DNA from: Mesostigma viride
Taxonomy: Eukaryota; Streptophyta; Mesostigmatophyceae; Mesostigmatales; Mesostigmataceae
Assembly: GCA_009746045.1 (NCBI GenBank)
Contig: RPFO01000418.1
Location: forward strand, 1,305,582-1,369,581
Direction of reading: 5' to 3'
DNA: 64,000 nt
Shown: piece after piece, positions 10,083-21,412 of the stretch
Layout: every line of letters starts with the position of its first letter
How positions within the stretch are numbered: the stretch's first letter is position 1
Position numbers and translations under genes: made by a program
Notes under the pieces: generated by a model
Databases searched by the model: none
Seen by the model: the letters and a program-made list of their open reading frames with translations, nothing else
What the model was told of the DNA's origin: nothing

Positions 10083-12299
10083 TGTAACAATGCTCTTCTC
10101 CCCGAAGCCAATGCATTATGGGTGGAGGTGCTGTCGAATGCCGGGTATGAATGCGCTGGTAGTTGGATCGTCATAGACTCAGCCCAAGTACGCCTACGCT
10201 TTGCCGCCCTTAGCCGTTCTAAGACAGCAGCAGAGAAACGTATACCTATGCCCATTAAAAAATTAAATTATAACATGCCTCCGTGGGGAGGTCATGTAGC
10301 ACATATTTCATGATGGATGGGGTGGAGGAAGCCGCGTGATCGAACTATCCTAACTCTATCTAGAAAAGCCTAACTACACTACTCATCAAAACGCCTCCTC
10401 CGCTTGGGGGGAGGTGGCTTGCCCACAGGGTCGGGCGTGTGTGCCTTGACAATCTTCTTCCACCGCTCCTTGTCCTGCATGGCAGTCCAAAGACGGGAGA
10501 GAGAGTGGATGCGGTACTCAAACTGGGCTGGGACCACTAGGTCGTCCAGCAACATCTGGGTATAGGTCATGGCATGTTTCCCTACCTTTTTAGGAATGTT
10601 CTTGGGGCCAGGCCAGGTCAAAATGTGCCGCCCCGGTTGGCCGAGCCGCTGGGGACCGGCCAGACCAAGGGCGGTGTCGACCTGGCTGGTGCGAGCAAGA
10701 TGTCCTACAAATGCTATCCTACGCTGTCTAATCTCGTCCGAAATACGCGGCATACCGTGATACAAAGACTCTAAGGACCTACGCTGAGAAAACCCGACAT
10801 TCAGGACCTGTCGGAGCATCCGGGTTACCGTGCCGTCTAGCTTGGCTGCCAGTGTTGCCGTGAGTGTCCATGCCTCGGCGCCATACGTGAGCACCGTGAG
10901 GACGAGGACCTTGAAGAGCATGCGCTTGCGGTGCTCGTCCAGGCCCTTGGAGCGCCAGTAGGTGTTGAGCGAACGGAGCTTGGCCCAGGAAAGGCCGATG
11001 CGGGTGTCCACATCGTCGGCAGTGTCCGGAAGCCAACTCCCCAACAGCTTGAAGCGGTCGCGGAGTGGGACCTCCGTCCCGTCTAGCAGGCGCGGCAGCG
11101 GTGGGCGACTGGAGGCCCCAATCACCATCGCCTCAGTTTTGACACTAATCTCCAACCCCACCGCCCTCGCCTCCAGGCCCAGACAGTCCAGCCAGGTCTG
11201 AATGTGCTCGGGGCGCGCGATGAGGGTGGTGTCGTCCGCGTAAATCAGGTCAGCCAGGCGGTAACCCGTGCTAACCCCGCCGTGCCCACGCTCGTTAAGG
11301 ATGTCCAAGCCTGGCTCGAACCCCTTAAGAGCAGTAAAGCCTATGCCCATAGCCACCTATGATTTCACCACTCTATATACCACACTAGATTTGCACGATT
11401 TGAAAGCTCGTTTAGATAGCCTCCTTACTCGTCTGTATGCACGTAGGCCTCACGGGCGCAACCACCTGCACGTGCGTGTTTCTCAGACCAAGCCCACGGC
11501 AACGTGGCTCTCAGGGATCGCGGCAGGTGCTATCGTGCGGGATGGTTATAATTATATTATCACGAAGGCTGACCTTGTCCATTGGATCTCTTATCTTGTT
11601 GATAACACCTTCATCTGTTTTGCGGGCAATGTATACCAACAAGCTATCGGCATCCCTATGGGCACTAACTGTGCCGGGCTCCTTGCAAACCTCTATCTAT
11701 ACACTTATGAGCTTGCATTCATGGAGAATCTCATTGCCTCAAACGATGATGTTCTCATCAGGCGTTTTATCCATACATGTCGATACATTGATGATGTCAT
11801 CGCTTTCGACAACCCTGATTTCGCAACCCATTTGTATATCACCGCTGGTCTGCCTGGCATCTACCCGCAAGCGTCCCTCACATTAAAGCTCACGTCGGAG
11901 GATACTCATTGCAATTACCTCGATCTTAACATTACCCATAACAAGAAGGGCTGGCGTACGGCTATCTATGATAAGCGCAAGGATCCTAAATACCAGCAAA
12001 TTCCTTTTATTCGTTACCCCGATATTCACAGTCTCCTTTCCCACACAGCAAAATATGGTGTTGTTCTTTCTCAGTTACATCGTTTTTCCCGTCTTTGTTC
12101 TTATCGTGTTGATTTCATCACGACTCTTGTTGAACTCTTGCAGCGCTTATTGGTCAAAGACTATGACCGAGCCATTATGCTCCGTCAAGTCCGATGTTTT
12201 TTGCAACGTCACCCACATCTGTTCGGTGCTGCCCCTTGGCACAAGCTCTACAAACAGGTCGTGGACCGGCTGGATCGCATAGTATCTCCGCACATCTGA
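10083..12299 (+). pseudogene. Penelope-like reverse transcriptase, split by a LINE
   Basis: The frame is open from 10083 to the insertion at 10256 and resumes after 11339 to a stop at 12299. Reading across one TSD copy keeps the frame (PMPI on both sides). RT signatures run in order: YDFTTLYTTLDLHDL, as in the Penelope-like motif A region; GIPMGTNCAGLLANLYLY (motif B); RYIDDVIAF (motif C, catalytic YIDD); NYLDLNITHNKKGW and IYDKRKDPKYQQIPF; then a C-terminal HRFSRLCS region. These match the Penelope-like branch rather than LINE or LTR enzymes. No GIY-YIG endonuclease is visible downstream. The start is unclear: an in-frame TAG lies at 10080, and an earlier exon ending near 9945 (TTTTTCAG) is possible. 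Confidence 0.75.
10256..11339 (-). mobile_element. LINE family 1, 5'-truncated insertion with 11-bp TSD
   Basis: The best copy of LINE family 1 here, inserted in the Penelope-like gene. It is flanked by CCTATGCCCAT at 10245-10255 and 11340-11350. One frame (10379-11339) stays open from the 5' truncation to the stop. It contains LADLIYADDTTLIARP (RT motif C), KTEAMVIGAS, KLLGSWLPD, LTYGAEAWTLT, a RMLRQVLNVGFSQRRSLE segment, LVVPAQFEYRIHS and the KPPPPKRRRRFDE terminus. No endonuclease or RNase H is present in the retained part. The 3' UTR ends in an AT-rich tail next to the left TSD. Confidence 0.88.
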
Positions 12300-12524
12300 A
12301 CCCTGTGATGCCAGATCTCCTTTGCGGCCGTTCCGAGCTTGGCACTGGATTCGTTGTCCACATCGTCGCGTCGCTGCCGCAACACGATGTTTTCTGGCAT
12401 CCGCGGGCTTTTGGTTCCCGCCGCACATTTGAAAGTGCTGTCCTCCGGCTTTTTGCCTTTGCACCGTGTGCAGTTCTTGGACGTTTGGAATCATGGCATG
12501 GCTAACGTGATGACTGACTAGCTA

Positions 12525-12866
12525 GACCTTTTCTGTGGTTTTCCATTTGCGGGTATTTCCTCGTAAATGGTGGGAGAGCGATCGCAGCAATGGTGCTCAC
12601 CACTAGACACTCCCGGCCAGTTAGGCTAGAAACACACGCCCTGATCAAGCATGCTGTTTCCGGCCCCACCGTCTAGGTCATCTAGTCGCTCCACACGTAA
12701 GCCAGCCATAATTTCAATGCACAAGGATACACATTTCCATCACCATTCATCTTCATCATCCTGAACGACTCGAAAACGCGGAAAAGATAACGGCAGGCTC
12801 GAGCTACCATGGTCCGGATTCTCCCGATTTCTGGCCTGCGCTGGTTGTCTCTTTGATTCCCACTCA
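12525..12866 (+). repeat. Dispersed repeat R1, copy a
   Basis: Sequence shared with 47385-47578 (inverted, matching the first half), 48219-48431 (direct, second half) and 53754-53820 (inverted, end only). Shared landmarks include TTTCCGGCCCCACCG, ACGACTCGAAAACGCGG and GAGCTACCATGGTCCGG. No coding potential or termini were identified. Confidence 0.75.
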
Positions 12867-12920
12867 TTGCGACAAGCCCGGCTTTGAGTCCGCCGTAGTC
12901 GGTAAATGGTCACCGACTTG

Positions 12921-13744
12921 CAGTTTTTTTAAGTTTTCGTTACTAGTGGCGCTTGACCAGCTGTGGCGCTTCGAACTATGAAAACTTCAGTTTACTCGGC
13001 CAATGTGTGGCTTTAAGCCAATTAAAATTGGGCCGCTTGGCACGGCCACGTGTGGCGGGCTGGCTTTTTGGTGCAGCAAATTCGACCCTGCCGGCAGCGG
13101 GGTTAGCGCGGCGCGGCGCCGTACTGGCTGTACACAAGGCGGGCGAGCGTCTCCGTCTCAGGCGTCGGCGCCGGGGTTAAGTCTTACTTGGTAAATTAAC
13201 AAGAACGATTACTAGAATACTAGTGCTGAAAGTCGAAACACATTAGTCAATGCAGTATGGCTAGCGAGTGACTTAATAACTGAGGCGCCAGCCGCCAGGC
13301 TGCCAACCAGCTGAAGCCTGAAAAGTGAACATGCACACAAGCTGCAGTCATCTGCACAGTGCATTTTATGGTCTCTGGCAGCGGGCCACTTGCCACTTGG
13401 CACTTGGCCGGGCTCTACGTACATGCACTGTGCAGTCAGTAAGTCAGTCAGTCATAGTAGTACTCATAGTAGTATTCTAGTACTAGGGAGGCTTGTGGCG
13501 GAACGCCGGCCGGAAGACCGGCTGACACCGCCCATTGTGGCGTAACCTGTACTAGAGTGAACTTCAGGCACGGCCACCCTGTGGCGAAACGAAACTACAA
13601 AGTAGAACAGCACGGCCAAATTACAGCACAGCCAAATTGTGGCTTCTTGGGAACCCTGTCAAAGTGGGTGGCACCGCCACATTTTGCCAAAAAAAGTGCC
13701 ACACCACCACATTTGGCGGCATATCGCCACTAAAAGAAACACTG
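12921..13744. mobile_element. Non-autonomous hAT element, copy 1
   Basis: An 824-bp element with inverted ends CAGTTTTTTTA / AAAGAAACACTG, flanked by the 8-bp TSD CCGACTTG (12913-12920 and 13745-13752). An 8-bp TSD with CAG-type ends fits the hAT superfamily. It is a diverged relative of the copies at 56763 and 61267, and lacks their internal 152-bp segment. No transposase is encoded. Confidence 0.88.
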
Positions 13745-13752
13745 CCGACTTG

Positions 13753-14828
13753 AAGGACACTGCCCCCATGCAAGTCAGTGGGGGGATTTAGATAGAGAGA
13801 CGTTGGTAGACGTTGGTGGAACTCAGTGTGAGGCTGTGATATGCAGTAACGCCAGGGATCGGGCGTTCCTTGTCATTATTCACTCCATAAGTGGGCACAC
13901 ATAATATGTCGTGAACACATCACTCACACGAGTTCCCTAGGACAACTGGACTACGCACAATTGTCCGCCACGTGTCCAGGCTCTAGAGGCTTCTAGGCCT
14001 GTAGCAACGTTACTACGCACATGCAATGTCCACTAGGCTAGTTGCTAGCTACGTAACTTGCGTACACGTGTGTGCGTCGCGCCACAACCGGCGCTCGGCA
14101 CTGTTATTCAGTCTCCGCCAGAATAACTCCGGTCACATTGTATGTTCCCCCTGTGTGGCTCCGGCCACAAGTCAGCCTCGAGGTATCTCAGCTAACTGGG
14201 GGGGTGTACGCGTATGACCAAATTTGCCAACCATAGCGGCAATTTTCGGCAGCCATACCCCAAGTCCTTTTACATTTGGTGGATCCTAGTCATTTTGGTG
14301 GAAGACAGCAAAATTCTAAAAAATCAGTGGTCATTTGGGGCACAAAACCATGTACAAACATCATCCAAGCCCTAAGAACTAAGATTTATGTGAATATGGT
14401 GCTTGTCTCTGCTTGTCTACACCAAATTTCACACATTTTTGGTGTACAAGTACAATGTCACGACTTTCCTTGGACCGCATGTGAAACTCATAGTTAGGAG
14501 CTATAAAACATGATGCCATCACATGGGAAATTCACAAATCCATATCAGTCAGCCAATTATCTATAACGATGCCACTGCACCAATGAAAATAAGAACCATG
14601 AGGGCTTAGTCATGGCTGGCATGCCCCTACTGGTATAGCACACGCTGGTTAACTGAAGAAACATGGCTGGAAGATCATAACTAGCACATCAGTCAGCCAA
14701 ACTACAGTATAATGACGCCACATCACCAATGAAAATAAGAACAATGAGGGCTTAGTCACGGCTGGCATGCCCGGCCTCATCGCGTATAGCACACGCTGGT
14801 CAAGAAACATTGCATTGGCCACCTATCA
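13753..14828. other. Unassigned, with a degenerate tandem duplication
   Basis: No gene seen. About 14545-14830 holds two related units sharing CAATGAAAATAAGAAC, GAGGGCTTAGTCA, GGCTGGCATGCCC and ATAGCACACGCTGGT. Confidence 0.5.
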
Positions 14829-14832
14829 TTAA

Positions 14833-16553
14833 CCCTTAAACCGTGCTGACTGATATTTGCAGCGGACAGTACCAACTGTCCGCTACAAATAGCGGACAGT
14901 TGGTAGTGAGAATAACGCGAATGCCAGTAGGTATTTCCGTGATATTTTTAGCCAGGCGTCTTCAGCTAGATGTGTACTGCGTCCCGTACCTAAACATCAC
15001 TATATTCTGACAAGTACACAGGGACTAATTATTGACCCAAGTACAAGGGGTACCCTTTTTTTGGGACGAAAACGTGAATGTAAAACATTGACGTCCGTGC
15101 AGATTTGCGGCCATGGCGGTGCAGAAAACTGACTGGCGCAGGAGCATTCATGCACGGACTCGTTCCAAATTTTGTAGGCACACTTTATACGTCATAAAGA
15201 TGCTATAGACCTAGTTGCGCAACCTCTAACGAGGCGCGCAATCATCTCGGGCTGGTTTTTATTGCGTCAACACGCGTTTACTACTACGGGGATGCCGAGA
15301 AGCTAGCACTTGGTATTTGCCCTTTTATCATTGAATATTTCGCAACGATTAACTTTCTTATGATGTATATCGCATAGTTCATCAGCGCTGTCGGCCAGAA
15401 TAGCCTCGGGGCATCGTTTCTGTCATGAGCTTGCTACCTGTCAGCCAGCCTTTTTTGCTGTAATTGGACCTGGCGCAGTTTGCAGTCCCTGCCGCTGCCG
15501 TGAAGGAGGTAAAGTGGTTTTATCGCTCGGTAAGTAATCCCGGACTTATTATTAAGGTTTCGTGGTGTTAAATTCCCTCCTTACTACTTTTATGTAATGG
15601 TTTGTCGTGGTGGCTGCGTACAACCATTTCGCCCATTTTATCATCCGTTTTGTTCATGGTTAGCTGCGTCTTCATCCTATATACTAGAGTAACGATCGAT
15701 GTAATGCTTAGATATGTTGTGCATGGTATTGTGATGGGTTTTCTTGCCTACATTCTTTGGAAAGATGGTATCTTGGCCAGGTTTTGGTTAGCTTTTTGGT
15801 TTTGTTAGTAGAGGACACCCCATAGCCAGTTAGCAGCTACTATAATAAAGCCCAGCATACAGGGAGCACTAGCTAGCACTGTCGTTGAGCTAGGCTTACT
15901 TGCACTTGTTTATTACAGCATCAGCACAAGAAAAAAGTGAGCATCGTGTTTGGCTTGTGTGGTTTCAAGGGTGTGCCCTTACCATGCTATGATACGTACA
16001 AATGTGACTGTGCATAGGCGTGGTTACCTATCTTTATATGCTATGATGGATGTTCTGCAGCCTGGACAGGATGTAATTAGCATGTTTGATCATCCATGAT
16101 GTTTTTTGTTGCTACGGGATGAGAATTTAGCTTTGTAATGCTAGCAGGCGTCACCAACCAAACTGTCCGCTATTTGTAGCGGGCATTTATTTTTAGAGCT
16201 TGCAGCTGGGTCCCTGCTCCACCCCATGATGTCAGTGTTCAGGAGCCCTTTCTAGCTTCCTTTCTCACTGCCTTGTTCAATCCAGGACCAACAAATAAGA
16301 TTTGACATCCAATATTGCATTATATGTGTCTCTTGTCTCGCACCCTGCGCACCCCCTGCCAGGGGGTGCTATATTTAGCACCCATAGGACATTGCAATAT
16401 GACCAATGACATGACCCCCAAGGAGGTCCACATATGTGTGTGCTTTGGTCCTAGTATGGGCCATAAATAATTATTAGGTTGGTTTGTGGACATTATCATG
16501 GAAAGTGCCAACTGCCCGCTATTTATAGAGGGCAGTTGGACACGGTTTAAGGG
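14833..16553. mobile_element. Non-autonomous piggyBac-like TTAA element
   Basis: A 1,721-bp element with perfect 13-bp terminal inverted repeats CCCTTAAACCGTG and a TTAA on each side (14829-14832, 16554-16557). Subterminal inverted copies of a GCGGACAGTTGG-like motif lie at both ends, with another near 16165. A TTAA target and CCC-starting ends are hallmarks of piggyBac. No transposase frame is present; the longest frame inside is 68 codons (15602-15808) and shows no motif. Confidence 0.85.
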
Positions 16554-16732
16554 TTAACCCAATTATCGTCATCCTTATCATCATCCGGGTTGCCCTAGCT
16601 GGCCTCCTCCTTGTCCTCATCCCCTCTGTGACGGCCTCCTCCAGCCCTCATTCCCCCGCTGCTCCCGGCCCCGTTTCCTTCCGTGGGTGGTGCTGCGACC
16701 GCGGCGCTTGCTCTGCTTCTCCCGCACTTTCT

Positions 16733-16886
16733 CCTCCTCCTCCTCCTCCTCCTCCTCCTCCTCCTCCTCCTCCTCCTCCTCCTCCTCCTCCTCCTCCTCC
16801 TCCTCCTCCTCCTCCTCCTCCTCCTCCTCCTCCTCCTCCTCCGGCCTCCTCCTCGATCCTCAATCCTCCTCCTCCTCCTCCTCCTC

Positions 16887-16952
<66 letters not shown>

Positions 16953-17014
16953 CCGTACTCCTCCTCCTCCTCCTCCTCCTCCTCCTCCTCCTCCTCCTCC
17001 TCCTCCTCCTCCTG
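16733..17014. repeat. (CTC)n / (CTA)n trinucleotide microsatellite
   Basis: CTC repeats, a CTA/TAC block at about 16888-16950, then CTC and CTG repeats. The poly-Ser, poly-Leu, poly-Pro and poly-Arg frames here are artefacts. Confidence 0.97.
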
Positions 17015-17089
17015 CTGCTGCTGCTTCCGCCCTGCCTCCTTCATTGGGTGATGCAGTGACCGCTGCACTTGCTTTGGTTCTTCTGCACC

Positions 17090-17257
17090 TGTTCCCCCAA
17101 CCCCCCACCCCCCCCCAACCCCCCCAACCCCACCCCCCCCCAACCCCCCCAACCCCACCCCCCACCCCCCACCCACCCAGCCACCCACCCAGCCGCCCAC
17201 CCAGCCACCCACCCAGCCACCCCACCAGCCCCCCCCTTCCCCCCCCCCCCCCCCACA

Positions 17258-17306
<49 letters not shown>

Positions 17307-18702
17307 ACCCAACCCACCCACCCACCACCCACCCACCCACCCCAACCCCCACCCAACCCACCCAACCCACCCAACCCACCCAACCCACCCAACCCACCCA
17401 ACCCACCCAACCCACCCAACCCACCCAACCCACCCAACCCACCCAACCCACCCAACCCACCCAACCCACCCAACCCACCCAACCCACCCAACCCACCCAA
17501 CCCACCCAACCTGGCACCCAACCCACCCAACCCACCCAACCCACCCAACCCACCCAACCCACCCAACCCACCCAACCCACCCAACCCACCCAACCCACCC
17601 AACCCACCCAACCCACCCAACCCACCCAACCCACCCAACCCACCCAACCCACCCAACCCACCCAACCCACCCAACCCACCCAACCCCCACCCACCCAGCT
17701 AGCCACCCACCCAGCTAGCCACCCACCCAGCTAGCCACCCACCCAGCTAGCCACCCAGCCACCCAGCCACCCATGCAGCCACCCAGCCACCCAGCCACCC
17801 ACCCACCCACCCACCCACCCACCCACCCACCCACCCACCCACCCACCCACCCACCCACCCACCCACCCACCCACCCACCCACCCACCCACCCACCCACCC
17901 ACCCACCCACCCACCCACCCACCCACCCACCCACCCACCCACCCACCCACCCACCCACCCACCCACCCGCCCACCCGCCCACCCGCCCAACCCACCCCCC
18001 CACCCAACCCACCCAACCCACCCAACCCACCCAACCCACCCAACCCACCCAACCCACCCAACCCACCCAACCTACCCAAACCACCCAAACCACCCAAACC
18101 ACCCAAACCACCCAACCCACCCAACCCACCCAACCCACCCGACCCACCCAACCCGGCCACCCAACCCACCCAACCCACCCACACCCGGGCACCCAACCCA
18201 CCCAACCCAACCAACCCACCCAACCCAACCAACCCACCCAACCCAACCAACCCACCCAACCCACCCACACCCCACCCACCCACCAACCCACCCACACCCC
18301 ACCCACACCCCACCCACACCCCACCCACCCACCCATGCAGCTAGCCACCCACCCAGCTAGCCACCCACCCAGCTAGCCACCCACCCACCCACCCACCCGC
18401 CCGGCCACCCAGCCACCCACCCACCCGCCCACCCGCCCACCCGCCCACCCACCCACCCACCCACCCACCCACCCACCCATGCACCCACCCAGCCAGCCAG
18501 CCAGCCACCCACCCACCCACCCACCCACCCACCCACCCGCCCGCCCGCCCGCCCGCCCCGCCCGCCCGCCCGCCCGCCCGCCGCCCGCCCGCCCGCCCGC
18601 CCGCCCGCCCGCCCGCCCGCCCGCCCGCCCGCCTGCCCGCCCGCCCGCCCGCCCGCCCGCCCGCCCGCCCGCCCCCCACCCATCCACCCACCCACCACCC
18701 AC

Positions 18703-18741
<39 letters not shown>

Positions 18742-18745
18742 TGGT
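17090..18745. repeat. CCCA-type compound satellite
   Basis: About 1.65 kb of C-rich simple repeats. In order: poly-C/CCCCAA, a CA run (17253-17304), a 10-bp unit CCCAACCCAC (about 17350-17685), CCCA tetranucleotides (17780-17970), more CCCAACCCAC variants (about 17990-18260), CCCA/CCAGCTAG blocks, a CCCG block (about 18537-18672) and CCAG to 18740. The Thr/His/Pro and Gly/Trp/Val frames are artefacts. Confidence 0.97.
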
Positions 18746-18779
18746 GGAGCCACTGGCCAGGCCTATTTAACCTAACTGC

Positions 18780-20101
18780 ACGTGGTGCAGGTGATCAGTG
18801 ACACTGCTGCTGTCATGGAAGCGATGAAGAATTTGCTGGAGGCTGAGTTCCCCAGCATCATCTTTTCCAAGTGCGCTGCACACTGTGTCAACCTCTTGAT
18901 GGAGGACGTGTACAAGGAGAAGCCAATCGATCGGTGAGACGCCAGCTGGACAAGGTGAACACGGTGGTGACCTACGTTCTCAGCCACGAGCAGGTGAACA
19001 GCCACATGCATGGTGGGCATCCACAAGGACACCAAGACCCTGAAGAAGTAGTAACGGGGAGACAAGGTTTGCCACAAGTTGGATACATGATTGTGGTGGG
19101 GTAATGTTTTTGTCTCTTGATTGCAAATATCAATTGCATATTATCTTTCAGCCAGCCTTACCACCAGCCTTCGAGTGGGGTGCTGCCAACATGTGACAAT
19201 TATTCTTTACGCGGACCAGGTTCCTGTCGCTGCAGAGCGTGCACGATCGAGGCCAAGACGGTGCTCGTGCTCACGTTTGAGAACGAGGATCTGGCCACTG
19301 CTGCCAGCAAGGCAGACCGGGGGGAGGTCACCTTCGACACGGTGGCCACCATCGTCAATTAAGAACTCCGGCTTCTGGACCGGCAAAGGTCAAGCTGCTG
19401 AATGACATGTTTGAGCCTCTCAATGAGGTCTTGAAGCTCTTTGACAGTGATGAGCCAATGATGCACCGGCAGGCTGTATCATCGCATGTTTCGGCTCAAG
19501 GGTGAGGTCGTGCGCATCAAGGGGATGCCTATTATTGCCCTGGGGGACTGACAAGCTGCAGAAGTTGGTGGAGCAACGGTGGAACTACATGCACTCCCCC
19601 ATACACGCAGCCGGCTATTGCGTGGACCCGGCATTCTGGGTGGGGCACAACCAGGAGAACAACCAGGAGGTCATGGATGGGTTCCGGTTGTGTGCCAAGA
19701 AGATCCTTGGCAGCGACGAGGCATGCATATGACAACCCTCGCTAAACAGCTGCAGCACTACCGGTTCAGGCTGGCTGCCTTCTCTGCATGACAAGGATGC
19801 GTGGAGGCAGGCGGAGGCATGCCTGTTAGGGAGTCCCTCGCTGTCCTACAAGTGGTGGATTCTCTGGGGGGCCAGCGTCCCCGAGCTGCAGAAGGTGGCA
19901 AAGCGGGTGCTGGCCCAGCCTATTTCAAACAGCGCTGTGGCCGGAACGGGTGAACAGCACGGGCCCGGCTGGATCAAGTCCCTCAGAAGGAACCGCCTCA
20001 CCCATGAGAGCCACAACCGGCTGATCTACGTGCACCACAACCTGCGCTCCCTTGGGAAAATTAAGGACGCTGAGCCTGAGGATGAGACTGGCCCCTTCTA
20101 A
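18780..20101 (+). pseudogene. hAT transposase remnant (DUF659 to dimerisation domain)
   Basis: Several frames on one strand together spell the C-terminal two thirds of a hAT transposase. In order: VISDTAAVMEAMKNLL with SKCAAHCVNLLMEDVY (the CAAHCLNL-type segment of DUF659, 18790-18920); a frame-broken middle (19210-19540); RWNYMHSPIHAAGYCVDPAFW (about 19576-19640, the conserved HAAGY motif); and KWWILWGASVPELQKVAKRVLAQ with RRNRLTHESHNRLIYVHHNL (about 19850-20050), the hAT dimerisation domain. Stops and frameshifts near 18935, 19360, 19550 and 19730 make it non-functional as read. A CAG acceptor-like site precedes 18790, so the satellite upstream may lie in an intron. Confidence 0.85.
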
Positions 20102-21320
20102 ACTGCCCCCTTGGTACAACACAGGTTATTCATGATAGCAAGGATTCGGGGTTATGCATGCTGCTCCTATGCAGTGCGTAGGCCCCCCTTGCATCTTTCA
20201 GTTTTGTGTCTTATTGGCCCCACGCCATGCACCATGTCAAGCTACATGACAAGCATAGGCAAGTTGCCTTCCCTTCATGGTCCCCGGCCCTTGCCTTGTG
20301 TTATTTTCCATCAAGCCATGTGCACGGGGGTGGCAGTCGTGCTCAACAACCACAATACTGTATAACAATGGTGGCGAGCGTGTGACATGCGTGTTGTAGC
20401 CATGGATGGAGTAACGTGCAGTTTTCAGATGGGAAGACAATCAAATCCAGCAATCATCATCCTATTTATGGTCTTGATATTAGCAGCGTGCATATATGTT
20501 GATATTTGTGGACATCTTAAGGGCCATCATGCCATGTTTAGCTTTCACTATTGACGTTGACACGTGATTGAACATTTGGGTAAATGAAGGTTTATTCAGC
20601 AAGCATGATTATGACGGTGGCTTATATTCAGTTGATGCCATGCCGTGTTGGAACTATAACATGTGGAAACCCGTGTACTTTGTCATGTTTAAGGTGGTAC
20701 ATGCTCAAATACTCTTATACCTCCAAAAAACACACAAAAACAAGCCATTTAGCATTTTACCGTACTATTTCGTATTATAAAGCGTACTACCGTATTATAC
20801 ATAGTACACCCGGCGGGACCGTATTTTACCGTACCACGTACTATTCTCTCTGCCGGGCGTTATGTCCTGACCTGGCGTGACCCAAGCCGCGCGCGGCAGG
20901 GTCGCCACCCGTGGACTTTTCGTGATGAGTATCAACTCGGCATGGACATGTGCTAGTCCCTAGACGTGACGGGCTCACACCCAGGCAGCCTCCTGGTTTG
21001 TCTGTAATATGGAGGCAGATGGTACGCAAGGATAGATGGCTCAATAGTAGTGATGAAGGAGACCACCCCCAAGTCTGTGGGGGCTCCGCGTGTGACCGCG
21101 TATATGGCATTTATAGCGATTCGGGCCGTGGTGCCCACAGCCCTGTAACTAGGACCTAGATAGCTTACATTATCCATTCCATCCCATGTTCCCCTCCCAC
21201 TGAGGACTTTAATATGCTCACGTAACGCAGTCACGTGTTTATTTATTAATTAATTCATCCCTCACTTCGCTACCATAGCTGCTCCTACAATTCATCTTCT
21301 AAATAAGGATACTGATACTG
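20102..21320. other. Unassigned, no gene recognised
   Basis: No convincing coding frame. About 20755-20850 is dense in TACCGTA / CGTACTA / CCGTATT motifs in both orientations. That could be the subterminal region of an unrecognised DNA transposon. Confidence 0.4.
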
Positions 21321-21412
21321 ATACCATTTGTTTGGAGTTGACGATGAGTGTCAGAAGGCTTTTGTTATGTTAAAATCCCTCTTGCTTATGTAGTCCCCTC
21401 CTGTTCTTGTCC

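Noticed and set aside
17350-18260. Telomere-like CCCAACCCAC repeats
   Set aside because: The unit is not a known telomere repeat (CCCTAA or CCCTAAA types), grades into CCCA and CCCG simple repeats, and is internal.
16595-18775. Long Gly/Leu, Trp/Val/Gly, Thr/His/Pro and poly-Ser/Arg frames
   Set aside because: All follow from CTC, CTA, CCCA and CCCAACCCAC repeats; open in nearly every frame, with no non-repeat domain.
20755-20850. TACCGTA-rich tract as the end of another CACTA-like element
   Set aside because: No CACTA terminus or matching partner array was found in the window.
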